The notes: generated from the sequence alone by a model not told the origin. Counted from the first letter of the stretch, positions 1 through 8,829 are shown. The stretch: 64,000 nucleotides of DNA from Bradyrhizobium genosp. SA-3 (GCF_004212635.1 NZ_PSRT01000005.1:1-64000), one strand, 5' to 3'. Translations and numbers: made by a program.

Positions 1-2
1 CG

Positions 3-389
3 ATGTCGTTGCCCCGCGCCTATGTCGAGCACGTTGCGATCCGCGTGCCGGACGTTGATCGTCACGTCGACTTCTTTCGTGAGGTGCTTGGTCTTGCCAT
101 TCGCGACGAGCAACCCGCCGATGGTGCGCGCCCGCGTCAGGTGTGGGTGCTCGGAAGCGTGCAACTCATCGAAGATCCGAATTTTGTCGGACCAGAGGGG
201 CGTCTCGCCCATCTCGGCATCATGGTCGACGATTACGAAGGTGTGCTCGCCCGTGCCGCCGCGTGGGGCGCCAAGGCGTTGCCCGCCGGGCCGAACTGGC
301 TCGAGCTGCCCGGCGGGCTCAACGTCGAAATCTTGCAAGCCAGCACAGGCGCCGTGGAAGCCGCCCTGGCGATCAATCCCCGTGCCTAG
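3..389 (+). CDS. VOC (glyoxalase/bleomycin-resistance) family protein
   Basis: 128 residues, a single VOC module. The N-terminal half opens with VEHVAIRVPDVDRHVDFF and the second half with AHLGIMVDDYEGVLARA, the usual two beta-alpha-beta-beta-beta repeats. It ends with GLNVEIL, where the Glu is normally a metal ligand. Members are metal-dependent lyases, isomerases or dioxygenases, and the substrate cannot be read from sequence. It lies 13 bases before the MaoC gene and is probably co-transcribed with the catabolic operon. The ATG is at the very edge of the window, so an upstream start cannot be excluded. Confidence 0.8.
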   Translation: MSLPRAYVEHVAIRVPDVDRHVDFFREVLGLAIRDEQPADGARPRQVWVLGSVQLIEDPNFVGPEGRLAHLGIMVDDYEGVLARAAAWGAKALPAGPNWLELPGGLNVEILQASTGAVEAALAINPRA

Positions 390-402
390 AGGAAGACGCG
401 AC

Positions 403-873
403 ATGACCGATGAGCGCTACTGGGACGATGCCAAGGTCGGTGACGAATGCGTCACCCCCTCAGTGACGGTCACCGAAGCGATGGTGAATGCCTATGCCGA
501 ACTGACGGGTGATTTTACGCCGGTCCACGTCGACGAAGAATACGCCAAGACCACACCATTCGGTACGCGCGTCGCGCACGGGCTGTTTGGTCTGTCGCTG
601 GCCGACGGTTTGAAGACCCGTGCCGACTATCGCTTCCTTCCGGGAATGTCGCTGGGCTGGACGTGGGACTTCAAGCTACCGATCAAGCTCGGTGACATCG
701 TGCACGTGAAGTTTCGCGTCGGTTCAATGCGCACCACGAAGCGTGATGGGTGGGGCATCGTTGTGTTGCCCTCAGAGCTCATCAATCAACGCAGCGAAGT
801 GGTGCAGCTCGGTGAGCATCGGCTGATGATTCCGATGCGCCCGAAGACCAATTCCGCAGGAGAGCAGGCATGA
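403..873 (+). CDS. MaoC-family (R)-specific enoyl-CoA hydratase/dehydratase
   Basis: 156 residues, the usual length for a single hot-dog MaoC domain. The hydratase signature is visible as AYAELTGDFTPVHVDEEYA followed by FGTRVAHGLF; the Asp and His of D-x-x-x-x-H are the expected catalytic pair. The ATG at 403 is preceded by AGAGGAAG. A longer frame opens upstream but overlaps the VOC gene, so 403 is preferred. The stop overlaps the start of the CoA-transferase gene (ATGA), showing translational coupling. Likely role: hydration or dehydration of a CoA thioester produced by the neighbouring CoA-transferase; the substrate is unknown. Confidence 0.88.
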   Translation: MTDERYWDDAKVGDECVTPSVTVTEAMVNAYAELTGDFTPVHVDEEYAKTTPFGTRVAHGLFGLSLADGLKTRADYRFLPGMSLGWTWDFKLPIKLGDIVHVKFRVGSMRTTKRDGWGIVVLPSELINQRSEVVQLGEHRLMIPMRPKTNSAGEQA

Positions 874-2096
874 CCGCGCAAGACCTGCCGCTCAAAGGCA
901 TTCGCGTCATCGACTACAGCCATTTCCTGGCAGGCCCGTTCATGGGCCGTTGCCTCGCCGCGATGGGCGCGGAAGTCATCAAGGTGGAGCGTCCGAAGGA
1001 AGGCGATGCGGGCCGGGCCCATGGATATTTCAAGGACGGACAATCCGGCTACTTCCTGCAGCAGAACATGGGGAAGCAGGGGCTCTGCATCGACCTGCGC
1101 GACAAGCGCGGTCTCGACATGATGATGAAGCTGGTCGACATGGCCGACGTCTTCATTGAGAACTACCGCCCCGGCGCACTCGAACGCCTCGGGCTCGGCT
1201 ACAAGGCGCTGTCGGCGCGGAATCCCAGATTGATCTACTGCTCGGTCTCCGCCTATGGCCACACCGGTCCCTATGCCGACCGTCCGGGCTTCGGCCTGAT
1301 CGCGGAGGCGATGTCGGGTGCCCTGGCGCAACTGGGCACTCCCGGCGACGCGCCGCCGCTGCTGCGGATGCCACTGGCCGACATGTATACCGGCATTCAC
1401 GGTGTGGCTGCCATCAATGCAGCGCTGGTCGGCCGCGCGTCGTCCGGGCGCGGCCAGCATATCGATCTGGCGCTGTACGACTGCATGGTCTCGATGCACG
1501 ACTATGCGGTTCAGCGCTACTTCCTCTCCGGCGGTACTGACCTGCCGAAACAGACCGGCAGCGGACAGCCGGACTCGACCATTTACGGAGTCTTTCCGGC
1601 TAAGGACGGCAATCTTGTCATCGCTGCGCAAGTCGATGATGCGTGGCGACGATTGGCGGCGCTGATCGGAGGAAGCAGGTTGGCATCCGACGAACGCTTC
1701 ACCACGCCTGCCGCGCGGAACGCCCATTATGCTGAAGCGATGGATATTGTGCGCAACTGGACGCTGTCGCAGCCGTCTCGGGATGCTTGTCTTGCAGCAC
1801 TCGAGGAAGCAGGTGTGCCGTCCGCTCCCGTGCAGACCATCGAAGAGGTCGTGAAGGATCCGCAGATCCAAGCGCGTGGCATGCTGGTCGAGCAGGAGCA
1901 TCCCGTCCTCGGCAAGGTGACGTTGCCGAACCTGCCCTTCCGCTTCTCCGACTGCGACACCACGGTGCGTACTCCGGCGCCACTGCTCGGCCAGGACAAT
2001 CGCCGCATTGCAGAGTCGCTGGGACTGTCGGCCGAGCTTGTCGAGGCGATGGTGCGTGACGGTGTCCTCTACAACGAAGCTGCAGTGCAGGAGTGA
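870..2096 (+). CDS. Class III CoA-transferase (CaiB/BaiF family)
   Basis: 408 residues, full length for the family. The N-terminal IRVIDYSHFLAGPFMGRCLA and the following KVERPKEGDAGR are typical of family III transferases. The catalytic aspartate that forms the acyl anhydride is most likely Asp171 in PLADMYTG. It moves CoA from a donor thioester to a carboxylic acid, activating an acid for breakdown. It overlaps the MaoC gene by four bases and stops three bases before the first AroE-like gene, so it belongs to the same operon. The acid substrate is unknown; the neighbours suggest a hydroaromatic or ring-opened acid. Confidence 0.9.
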   Translation: MTAQDLPLKGIRVIDYSHFLAGPFMGRCLAAMGAEVIKVERPKEGDAGRAHGYFKDGQSGYFLQQNMGKQGLCIDLRDKRGLDMMMKLVDMADVFIENYRPGALERLGLGYKALSARNPRLIYCSVSAYGHTGPYADRPGFGLIAEAMSGALAQLGTPGDAPPLLRMPLADMYTGIHGVAAINAALVGRASSGRGQHIDLALYDCMVSMHDYAVQRYFLSGGTDLPKQTGSGQPDSTIYGVFPAKDGNLVIAAQVDDAWRRLAALIGGSRLASDERFTTPAARNAHYAEAMDIVRNWTLSQPSRDACLAALEEAGVPSAPVQTIEEVVKDPQIQARGMLVEQEHPVLGKVTLPNLPFRFSDCDTTVRTPAPLLGQDNRRIAESLGLSAELVEAMVRDGVLYNEAAVQE

Positions 2097-2099
2097 GCC

Positions 2100-2927
2100 A
2101 TGAGCGATCGTTATGCGGTGATTGGCAATCCGATCGGCTTCAGCAAATCACCCCTCATCCATGGCACTTTCGCCAAGATGACGGGACAGGACCTTGTCTA
2201 TGAGGCGATCGAGGGCCCCCTCAACGGCTTCAGCGAACGGGTTGATCAATTCCGGACAGAGGGCGCCAAGGGGCTCAATATCACCGCCCCGTTCAAGCTC
2301 GATGCCTTCGCCTATGCAAACGAACTCTCAGAAAGCGCCAAGCGAGCAGGCGCCGCAAACTGCCTGAAGTTCGACGGCGATCGTATCATTGCCGAGAATT
2401 TCGACGGGATTGGCCTGGCGCGTGACATCACGGTCAATCTCGGCGTCAAAGTGGCCGGCCGGCGCGTCCTGATGCTCGGGGCTGGAGGAGCAGCGCGTGG
2501 CGCGCTGCTGCCGTTCCTGCGTCAGGAGCCGTCCGAGTTGGTTCTGGTCAACCGAACGCTGTCGAAAGCGGTGGCATTGGCCGAAGAGTTTGCCGGTTGT
2601 GGTCCCCTGATTGTCAGCGGCTATGCTGAACTGGCCGATCTTGCCGAGGGCTATGACGTCGTGGTCAACGCGACGTCGGCCAGCCTGCGCGGTGAAATGC
2701 CGCCGCTTCCAGGCAATGTCTTCCGCGGTGCGGAGCTGGCGTACGAACTCGCCTACGGCAAAGGGCTGACGCCCTTTCTGCAAGCGGCCCGCGCCGAAGG
2801 CGTGGCCAAGCTGGCCGACGGCGTCGGCATGCTGGTCGAGCAGGCGGCGGAAGCTTTTTCCTGGTGGCGCGGCGTTCGCCCGAGCACGGCTCAGGTCATC
2901 GCCGAACTGACTGTCCCATTGAGCTGA
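2100..2927 (+). CDS. aroE: Shikimate dehydrogenase family protein, NADP-type (AroE-like 1)
   Basis: 275 residues, normal AroE length. It starts YAVIGNPIGFSKSPLIH, has the catalytic Lys in GLNITAPFK and the catalytic Asp in NFDGIGL. The canonical NTD is changed to NFD. The Rossmann loop is GAGGAARG, and the strand after it ends in VNRTLSKA, the N-R-T-x-x-K pattern of NADP-specific AroE. The reaction would be 3-dehydroshikimate to shikimate, or an analogue. Being in a catabolic-looking operon next to a second AroE paralogue argues against a role limited to aromatic amino-acid biosynthesis. Family assignment is firm; the physiological substrate is inferred. Confidence 0.88.
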   Translation: MSDRYAVIGNPIGFSKSPLIHGTFAKMTGQDLVYEAIEGPLNGFSERVDQFRTEGAKGLNITAPFKLDAFAYANELSESAKRAGAANCLKFDGDRIIAENFDGIGLARDITVNLGVKVAGRRVLMLGAGGAARGALLPFLRQEPSELVLVNRTLSKAVALAEEFAGCGPLIVSGYAELADLAEGYDVVVNATSASLRGEMPPLPGNVFRGAELAYELAYGKGLTPFLQAARAEGVAKLADGVGMLVEQAAEAFSWWRGVRPSTAQVIAELTVPLS

Positions 2928-2933
2928 CGGGCG

Positions 2934-3797
2934 ATGCCGACCATGCATCCGAAATCCAGTTTTCTCGTCGGCCTGATCGGCAGCGGCATCGCGGCGTCGC
3001 GCACGCCGCCGATGCACGAAGCCGCCGCTGATGCAGCCGGCATCCGCTATCTCTACAAGAAGATCGATCTGGCCGAGTTGAAACTTGGTGCCGAAGCGCT
3101 GCCGGAATTGCTCACGGCAGCAAAGCGGATGGGCTTTGACGGGCTGAATGTGACCCATCCCTGCAAGCAGGCGATCCTTCCGCTGTTGGACGAACTTTCG
3201 CCTGACGCGCAGGCGCTTGGTGCCGTGAACACCGTGGTCGTCAGGAATGGTCGAATGACCGGCCACAACACCGACTGGTTCGGTTTCGCCGAGAACTTTC
3301 GCCGCAACATGCAAGGTGCATCACTCGGTCGCGTCGTCCAATTCGGCGCGGGCGGCGCAGGCGCGGCGGTCGCTTTCGCGCTCATGAAGCTCGGCGTGCA
3401 GGAACTGACCATCATAGACGTCAACTTGGTAAAGGCTCAGAGTTTGGTGGACGGTTTGTCCCCCCGATTTGTAGAAGGGCGCTTGAGAGCCGGCCAGGAT
3501 GTCGCAGCGGCCGTGGCTGCCGCAGACGGAATTGTCAACGCGACGCCGATCGGCATGGACAAGTATCCAGGCACGCCGCTGCCGACGGCCCTGCTGCGTC
3601 CCGATCTGTGGGTCGCCGAGATCGTCTACTTCCCGATGGAAACCGCGCTGCTGCGCGCGGCGCGTGCCCTCGGCTGCCGCACCGTCGATGGCGGTGGCAT
3701 GGCGATCTTCCAGGGCACTGAGGCATTTCGCCTGTTCACGGGCACCTCACCTGATCCAGACGTCTTCTTCGCGACATTTGCATCCCTGGGAGGGTGA
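2934..3797 (+). CDS. Quinate/shikimate dehydrogenase family protein, NAD-type (AroE-like 2)
   Basis: 287 residues. It has the catalytic Lys in GLNVTHPCK and the catalytic Asp in HNTDWFGF, and a GAGGAGAAV nucleotide loop. The strand after the loop ends IIDVNLVKA: an acidic residue at this position favours NAD over NADP, as in catabolic quinate/shikimate dehydrogenases. The first gene of the pair carries the NADP-type NRTxxK instead. The start is the ATG at 2934, with another ATG nine bases later that is equally possible. Inference: this is the oxidising, catabolic enzyme of the operon. Confidence 0.87.
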   Translation: MPTMHPKSSFLVGLIGSGIAASRTPPMHEAAADAAGIRYLYKKIDLAELKLGAEALPELLTAAKRMGFDGLNVTHPCKQAILPLLDELSPDAQALGAVNTVVVRNGRMTGHNTDWFGFAENFRRNMQGASLGRVVQFGAGGAGAAVAFALMKLGVQELTIIDVNLVKAQSLVDGLSPRFVEGRLRAGQDVAAAVAAADGIVNATPIGMDKYPGTPLPTALLRPDLWVAEIVYFPMETALLRAARALGCRTVDGGGMAIFQGTEAFRLFTGTSPDPDVFFATFASLGG

Positions 3798-3848
3798 CAC
3801 CCGGCCGATGGGCGAGCGGCACGCACAACGCCCGAGAGGAAACGCAAG

Positions 3849-4517
3849 ATGGGCTACACGCTCGATTTCTCGGTGGTTTGGCATGCAATGCCCGCGCTGC
3901 TGTGGGGGTGCGTTGGTACCTTGGGCTTGGCGCTTGCCGGAATGACGCTCGCAATGATGATCGGTGTCGCGGGCGTCGCGGCACGCGATTCGAGGGCGGC
4001 GTGGTTGCGTGCTCTCGTGATCGGCTTCGTCGAGACTGTGCGTAATACACCTTTCCTGGTGCAGATCTTTTTTCTGTTCTTCGCCCTGCCGCTCGTCGGA
4101 TTGAAGCTCAATCCGACAGCCACCGCCATTATCGCGCTCGGTGTCAATGGCGGCGCTTACGCCATCGAGATCATCCGCGGTGGCGTGCAGTCTATTCATA
4201 ACGGACAGGTAGAAGCCGGCTACGCGCTCGGACTGCACAAAGGGCAGGTATTCCGGTTCATCGTGCTCAAGCCAGCGCTTCGCGCGATCTATCCCTCGCT
4301 CACGGGTCAGTTCATCATGCTGACGCTGACCTCGTCGATCTGCTCGGCCGTATCGGCCTACGAATTGACGTCGGTTGCGCAGCGCATCGAAAGCGACACA
4401 TTCCGCAGCTTCGAGGTCTACTTCTTCGTCACTTTCCTCTACCTCGCGATCTCCTGGCTCTTGATGCTGGGCTTCGCGGTCATCTCTCACCGCTTATTCT
4501 CATATCCGACACGCTGA
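3849..4517 (+). CDS. Amino-acid-type ABC transporter permease 1
   Basis: 222 residues, inner-membrane permease of the polar amino acid (HisM/GlnP) family. It has several hydrophobic segments, the family motif ETVRNTPFLVQIFFLFFALP and the cytoplasmic EAA-type loop around GQVEAGYALGLHKGQVFRF. The SD-like GAGAGGAAA precedes the ATG. It is paired with a second permease starting 10 bases after its stop, then a binding protein and an ATPase, so the whole importer is present. Given the dehydrogenases and dehydroquinase around it, the substrate may be a hydroaromatic acid and not an amino acid; this is inference. Confidence 0.9.
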   Translation: MGYTLDFSVVWHAMPALLWGCVGTLGLALAGMTLAMMIGVAGVAARDSRAAWLRALVIGFVETVRNTPFLVQIFFLFFALPLVGLKLNPTATAIIALGVNGGAYAIEIIRGGVQSIHNGQVEAGYALGLHKGQVFRFIVLKPALRAIYPSLTGQFIMLTLTSSICSAVSAYELTSVAQRIESDTFRSFEVYFFVTFLYLAISWLLMLGFAVISHRLFSYPTR

Positions 4518-4527
4518 GGGGGAGATC

Positions 4528-5184
4528 ATGGCACCGCATTTTGGCCTCCCTGAGTTCGGTTTCCTGTTGCGTGGGTTGCAATGGACGATGCTGCTTACGC
4601 TGGTCGCGTTTGCGGGCGGCTGCACGGCGGGGCTGGCTGTCGCATTGCTGCGCACCTGTGGTCACAAGGGCGTGGAACGGATCACCCGCATTTACATCGG
4701 GATATTCCAAGGCACTCCGTTGCTGCTGCAGCTTTTCGTCGTGTACTACGGATTGGCGCTAACCGGGCTGAAGCTCGACGCCTTCGTCGCGGTGGCGATC
4801 GGTTTCACCGTGAATGCATCCGCCTTCCTTGGTGAAATTTGGCGCGGAGCGATACAGGCGGTGCCGCGCGGCCAGACCGAGGCGGCGATGGCGCTTGGAC
4901 TGCACTATTCGTCCCGCATGCGCGACATCGTGCTGCCGCAGGCGATCCGCATCTCGCTGCCGGCGACCATCGGCTATCTCGTACAGCTCATCAAGGGCAC
5001 TTCGCTCGCTGCCATCGTCGGCTTCATCGAACTCGCCCGCGCCGGTCAAATCGTATCGAACCAGACCTTTCAGCCGTTGCTCGTCTTCGGCGTGGTCGGC
5101 GCGATGTACTTCATCCTCTGCTGGCCACTGTCGTGGTGGGGCAGCCGGATGGAGGCCAGGCTCGCCCTGGCCAATCAAAGGTAG
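4528..5184 (+). CDS. Amino-acid-type ABC transporter permease 2
   Basis: 218 residues, second inner-membrane permease of the importer. The motif RIYIGIFQGTPLLLQLFVVY is the conserved N-terminal permease signature, and the EAA loop reads GQTEAAMALGLHYSSRMRD. GGGGGAG lies just upstream of the ATG. It forms a heterodimer with the preceding permease, as is usual for this family. Confidence 0.9.
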   Translation: MAPHFGLPEFGFLLRGLQWTMLLTLVAFAGGCTAGLAVALLRTCGHKGVERITRIYIGIFQGTPLLLQLFVVYYGLALTGLKLDAFVAVAIGFTVNASAFLGEIWRGAIQAVPRGQTEAAMALGLHYSSRMRDIVLPQAIRISLPATIGYLVQLIKGTSLAAIVGFIELARAGQIVSNQTFQPLLVFGVVGAMYFILCWPLSWWGSRMEARLALANQR

Positions 5185-5239
5185 GAACGGCGCACCTACC
5201 CAATCAAACACAGCCATCACCAGCAGGAGGAAACATCAG

Positions 5240-6067
5240 ATGTCATTTTCACTCAATCGTCGCCAGCTCGGCATTGCGCTGCTGACGCTGGGGGCCATCG
5301 CTGTCGCAGGCGAATCGCAGGCGGGCACTCTGGAAGACGTGAAGAAGAAGGGCGCCGTCGTGATCGGCATTCAGGGCGACAATCCTCCTTGGGGTTATGT
5401 CGATAGCTCAGGAAAGCAGGATGGCATCGATGCCGACCTGGGGCGTGCCTTCGCTGAATATCTCGGTGTGAAGGCCGAGTTCGTTCCGCTGGCGGTGGCC
5501 AATCGTATTCCGGCGCTGACCACAGGCCGCGTCGACATTCTGTTCGCAACCATGGCTATGCTGCCCGAGCGCGCAAAGGCGGTGCAGTATTCCAAGCCGT
5601 ATGTTGCCAACGAGATTACCCTTGTCGCTGCCCAGGCGACCCCGATCAACAGCAATGCCGATATGGGCAAGTACGTTATTGGCGTTCCGAGGTCCTCCAC
5701 GCAGGACACCCAGGTCACCAATAGTGCTCCAGCGGGCACCGAAATCCGCAGGTTTGATGATGACGCGGCCACGATCCAGGCGCTGCTCTCCGGTCAGGTG
5801 CAGGCCGTCGGCGCAAACAGCTTCTACCCGCAGCGTCTGAATGCCGCGAAGCCGGAACTCGGGTTCGAACCCAAGCTTCACTTCACCGCTCTGTACAACG
5901 GAGCCTGCACGCGCCTGGGAGACAAGGAGTGGAACGAGACGGCCAACAAGTTCATCGACCAGATCAAGTCGAACGGCAAGTTGGCCGCCTTCTACGCCAA
6001 GTGGATGAAGGTGCCCGTGCCGACCTTCCCCGACTCCGTCCCCGGCGTTCCCTTCACCGTCCAGTAG
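5240..6067 (+). CDS. ABC transporter periplasmic substrate-binding protein
   Basis: 275 residues. The ATG at 5240 follows AGGAGG by nine bases, and a longer frame upstream overlaps the permease and is rejected. It has a signal peptide: basic NRRQ, hydrophobic [14 protein letters not shown], cleavage probably after SQA. The mature part begins [16 protein letters not shown], typical of family 3 (amino acid) binding proteins, with [15 protein letters not shown] and [10 protein letters not shown] further in. It delivers the ligand to the two permeases. Family-3 proteins bind small acids as well as amino acids, so the ligand cannot be fixed from sequence. Confidence 0.9.
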   Translation: MSFSLNRRQLGIALLTLGAIAVAGESQAGTLEDVKKKGAVVIGIQGDNPPWGYVDSSGKQDGIDADLGRAFAEYLGVKAEFVPLAVANRIPALTTGRVDILFATMAMLPERAKAVQYSKPYVANEITLVAAQATPINSNADMGKYVIGVPRSSTQDTQVTNSAPAGTEIRRFDDDAATIQALLSGQVQAVGANSFYPQRLNAAKPELGFEPKLHFTALYNGACTRLGDKEWNETANKFIDQIKSNGKLAAFYAKWMKVPVPTFPDSVPGVPFTVQ

Positions 6068-6126
6068 CCACTGCGAGCGGCCGACGCGCGATCCGCGTTG
6101 GCCGCCGCCCGATAGCGGAGACCAGC

Positions 6127-6873
6127 ATGCAGGACCAGATCCTGATCGAAATGACGGGTGTGCAGAAGTGGTACGGCGGGTACCAAGCTCTCCGCAACGT
6201 CGATCTCACCGTACGCAAGGGCGAAAAGATCGTGCTCTGCGGTCCGTCCGGTTCGGGCAAATCGACGCTGATCCGCTGCATCAACCGCCTCGAGGCGATC
6301 CAGCAAGGCAGTATCGTGGTGAACGGTCATCGGTTGGACGACAGCATCAAGGCTATCGATGTCGTGCGTCAGGACGTCGGAATGGTCTTTCAGAGCTTCA
6401 ACCTTTTTCCGCATATGACGGTCCTGCAGAACTGTACGCTCGCGCCCATTCGCGCGCGCAGCATCAGCAAGACCGAGGCGGAAGCGACGGCGCGAAAATA
6501 CCTCGAGCGCGTGCGCATCGGTGACCAGGCCGAGAAGTATCCGGCCCAGCTTTCGGGCGGTCAGCAACAGCGCGTCGCGATCGCGCGCGCGCTCTGCATG
6601 CAGCCCAAGGTCATGCTGTTTGATGAACCGACCTCGGCTCTCGATCCGGAAATGGTCAAGGAAGTGCTCGATACGATGATCGGCCTCGCCAACGACGGCA
6701 TGACCATGATTTGCGTCACCCACGAGATGGGCTTTGCCCGCCAGGTTGCCGATCGTGTCATCTTCATGGCTGAGGGGAAGATCATCGAAGAAGGCGCGCC
6801 CGACGCTTTCTTCCGCAATCCACAGCACGCCCGCACCAAGCAGTTCCTTGGCGAGATCCTTGCCCATCACTGA
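6127..6873 (+). CDS. Amino-acid-type ABC transporter ATP-binding protein
   Basis: 248 residues. Walker A is GPSGSGKST, the Q-loop region reads [13 protein letters not shown], the ABC signature is LSGGQQQR, and Walker B is [14 protein letters not shown] followed by the switch His in CVTHEMGFA. Length and motifs match GlnQ/HisP. The ATG at 6127 is chosen because the longer frame overlaps the binding-protein gene. It powers the importer encoded just upstream. Confidence 0.92.
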   Translation: MQDQILIEMTGVQKWYGGYQALRNVDLTVRKGEKIVLCGPSGSGKSTLIRCINRLEAIQQGSIVVNGHRLDDSIKAIDVVRQDVGMVFQSFNLFPHMTVLQNCTLAPIRARSISKTEAEATARKYLERVRIGDQAEKYPAQLSGGQQQRVAIARALCMQPKVMLFDEPTSALDPEMVKEVLDTMIGLANDGMTMICVTHEMGFARQVADRVIFMAEGKIIEEGAPDAFFRNPQHARTKQFLGEILAHH

Positions 6874-6886
6874 ACGGAGTTGTTTC

Positions 6887-7336
6887 ATGAATCGTCTTGT
6901 CTACGTCCTCAACGGGCCAAATCTCAATTTGCTCGGCAAGCGCCAGCCCCACATCTACGGTCACGAGACGCTTGCGGACGTGGAGCGGGATTGCCGGGCG
7001 CTGGCCGGGGAGCTCGCAATGGAGATGCGCTTTCACCAGTCGAACAGGGAATACGAGCTGATCGACTGGATCCACGAGGCGCGCGAGACGGCTGCCGGTA
7101 TCGTGATGAATCCCGCGGCTTTCACCCACACGTCGGTCGCCATCCTGGATGCCTTGAACACGTTCGATGGGACAGTGATCGAGGTGCATATTTCCAACGT
7201 GCACAAGCGCGAGGAATTCCGCCACCACTCGTTTGTCTCCAAACGAGCTGATGGGGTCATCGCGGGCTTCGGCACGCAGGGTTATCTGCTCGGCCTGCGT
7301 CGCGTGGCCAAGCTGCTTGACGAGAAGAATGGATAG
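6887..7336 (+). CDS. aroQ: Type II 3-dehydroquinate dehydratase
   Basis: 149 residues, exact size for the dodecameric type II enzyme. It has the N-terminal [17 protein letters not shown] (with the catalytic Tyr in IYG and Arg in KRQ), [23 protein letters not shown] and [16 protein letters not shown]. It interconverts 3-dehydroquinate and 3-dehydroshikimate. With the NAD-type quinate/shikimate dehydrogenase it would give a route from quinate to dehydroshikimate. Start at ATG 6887 after ACGGAG; the gene follows the ABC ATPase by 13 bases. Confidence 0.93.
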   Translation: MNRLVYVLNGPNLNLLGKRQPHIYGHETLADVERDCRALAGELAMEMRFHQSNREYELIDWIHEARETAAGIVMNPAAFTHTSVAILDALNTFDGTVIEVHISNVHKREEFRHHSFVSKRADGVIAGFGTQGYLLGLRRVAKLLDEKNG

Positions 7337-7342
7337 CATCGT

Positions 7343-8377
7343 ATGAGTGCACCTGTCCGCCTGTCGGTGATGGGAGCGGGTCTCATCGGCAAGCGACACA
7401 TCGAACACATTCTCGCGCGGCCGGAGGCGATACTGTCGTCGATCGTCGATCCGATGCCGGCGGCCCGAGAGTTGGCGGTTTCGCTGAACGTGGGCTGGTT
7501 TCCGTCCTTTCAAGACATGCTATCCGAAAATCGGCCGGACGGGGTGGTTGTCGCCACCCCTAACCAGGTGCATGTGGCCAACGGCATGGATTGCATCGCT
7601 GCTGGCATTCCAGCGCTCATCGAGAAGCCGTTAGCGGATGATGTCGCCGCTGCACAGGCCCTGGTCGAAGCCTCCGAGCGGGCGGGCGTCCCGCTGCTCA
7701 CCGGCCATCATCGCCGCCACAACCCGATGGTCCAGCGCGCCAAGGCGGAGATCGACAGCGGCCGGCTCGGCCCGATCGTGTCGGTGCATGGCATGTTTTG
7801 GCTGATCAAGCCGGGCGATTATTTCGATGTGGCCTGGCGTCGCGAAAAAGGGGCGGGGCCTGTTTTCTTGAATCTCATCCACGATGTCGACCTGCTGCGG
7901 TACCTGTGTGGGGATATCGTGGCGGTACAGGCTGCCCAATCCAATCGACTGCGTGGAAACGCGGTTGAAGAGACAGCGGTGATCATCCTGCACTTCGCTT
8001 CCGGCGCGCTGGGAACGGTCAATGTCTCCGACACCATCCAGTCGCCTTGGAGCTGGGAATTCACCGCTGGTGAGAACCCGGCCTACAGTCATACGCAGGA
8101 GACGTGTTACCAGATCGGCGGCACGAGGGCATCGCTGGCTCTTCCGCAACTCGATCTATGGCATCACCCAAGCGAGGCCAGCTGGTGGGCGCCGATTGAG
8201 CGCGAGCGGCTGAGTTACGAGAAAGAAGACCCGCTCGGCCTGCAGATCACAAATTTCTGCGGGGTGATCCGCGGTACAGCCGCGCCTGTCGTGAGTGGGC
8301 GCGAGGGGTTGAAGACCCTCAGAGTGATCGAGGCGATCAAACGCGCAGCGGAAACCGGAGATTTGGTGTCGGTTTGA
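7343..8377 (+). CDS. Gfo/Idh/MocA family NAD(P)-dependent oxidoreductase
   Basis: 344 residues. The N-terminal Rossmann fold shows VMGAGLIGKRH and VVVATPNQVH. The conserved EKP motif is in ALIEKPLADD, and the catalytic His-type motif is in LNLIHDVDLLRYLCG. The family oxidises hydroxyl groups of sugars and polyols (inositol is the classic case). It is the last recognisable gene of the operon, six bases after aroQ. Its substrate is probably the hydroxylated ring compound handled by the operon; that is inference. Confidence 0.9.
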   Translation: MSAPVRLSVMGAGLIGKRHIEHILARPEAILSSIVDPMPAARELAVSLNVGWFPSFQDMLSENRPDGVVVATPNQVHVANGMDCIAAGIPALIEKPLADDVAAAQALVEASERAGVPLLTGHHRRHNPMVQRAKAEIDSGRLGPIVSVHGMFWLIKPGDYFDVAWRREKGAGPVFLNLIHDVDLLRYLCGDIVAVQAAQSNRLRGNAVEETAVIILHFASGALGTVNVSDTIQSPWSWEFTAGENPAYSHTQETCYQIGGTRASLALPQLDLWHHPSEASWWAPIERERLSYEKEDPLGLQITNFCGVIRGTAAPVVSGREGLKTLRVIEAIKRAAETGDLVSV

Positions 8378-8562
8378 TACCGGGAGCACGGGTGTCAATG
8401 CCGGCGTATTGAGGCTGTAGCTCAAGAAAGTCGACATTTGGCGAACCCTCAAAGCGCCGCTAATAGAGCAACTAAGCATTACGATCGTGCGACGAATACC
8501 CATTTAGGGCCGGATAAGCCCAGTGGGTCGACCAGTAAGTCATTGATTGTTCTTAACCCATC

Positions 8563-8613
8563 GCTGACTCTTAATCAGCGGGTCCCAGGTTCGAGCCCTG
8601 GTGCGCCCACCAT
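8563..8613 (+). tRNA. tRNA-Lys(CTT) 3' fragment (attachment-site scar)
   Basis: The last 51 bases match the 3' two thirds of a tRNA-Lys: anticodon arm GCTGA-CTCTTAA-TCAGC (anticodon CTT), variable loop, T-arm CCAGG-TTCGAGC-CCTGG, acceptor strand TGCGCCC, discriminator A and encoded CCA. The 5' part (acceptor 5' strand and D-arm) is absent; the bases before 8563 have no GGGCGCA nor a D-loop. This is not a functional tRNA. Such 3' pieces are what site-specific integration into a tRNA gene leaves at the far end of an island. No integrase gene is visible in the window. Confidence 0.85.
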
Positions 8614-8672
8614 TTGCAAACCTGTTGTTCGATAGATTTGCCGGAACACTTGCCGAGAACAAAACGGGTTTC

Positions 8673-8701
8673 GTGCGACGTTGTTTAGCCGGACGTCGCA
8701 C
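8673..8701. repeat. Perfect 9-bp inverted repeat downstream of tRNA fragment
   Basis: GTGCGACGT and ACGTCGCAC form a perfect 9-bp inverted repeat with an 11-base loop. There is no T-run after it, so it is not a clear intrinsic terminator. It sits 60 bases after the tRNA-Lys scar, and could be a recombinase or regulator site, or chance. Confidence 0.4.
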
Positions 8702-8829
8702 GCCGGAGTGCTCCTTTGGTTGTTCGCCTATCGATAGACGATGCAAATCCGATGGTTACGTGACATCCTACTGTACTCAAGCTTGCCAGGAGCGCTTGAG
8801 CATCGCGCGCCTGTGTTTGATTATTGCGA

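Noticed and set aside
786-1901. 371-codon open frame on the - strand
   Set aside because: Antisense to the CoA-transferase gene; composition is of the shadow type and no motif is seen.
8438-8562. Possible 5' half of the tRNA upstream of the fragment
   Set aside because: No acceptor 5' strand pairing with TGCGCCC and no D-loop could be found, so the tRNA is truly partial.
8438-8635. Open frame running through the tRNA-Lys fragment
   Set aside because: The bases are explained by the tRNA 3' part; no ribosome site and no protein resemblance.
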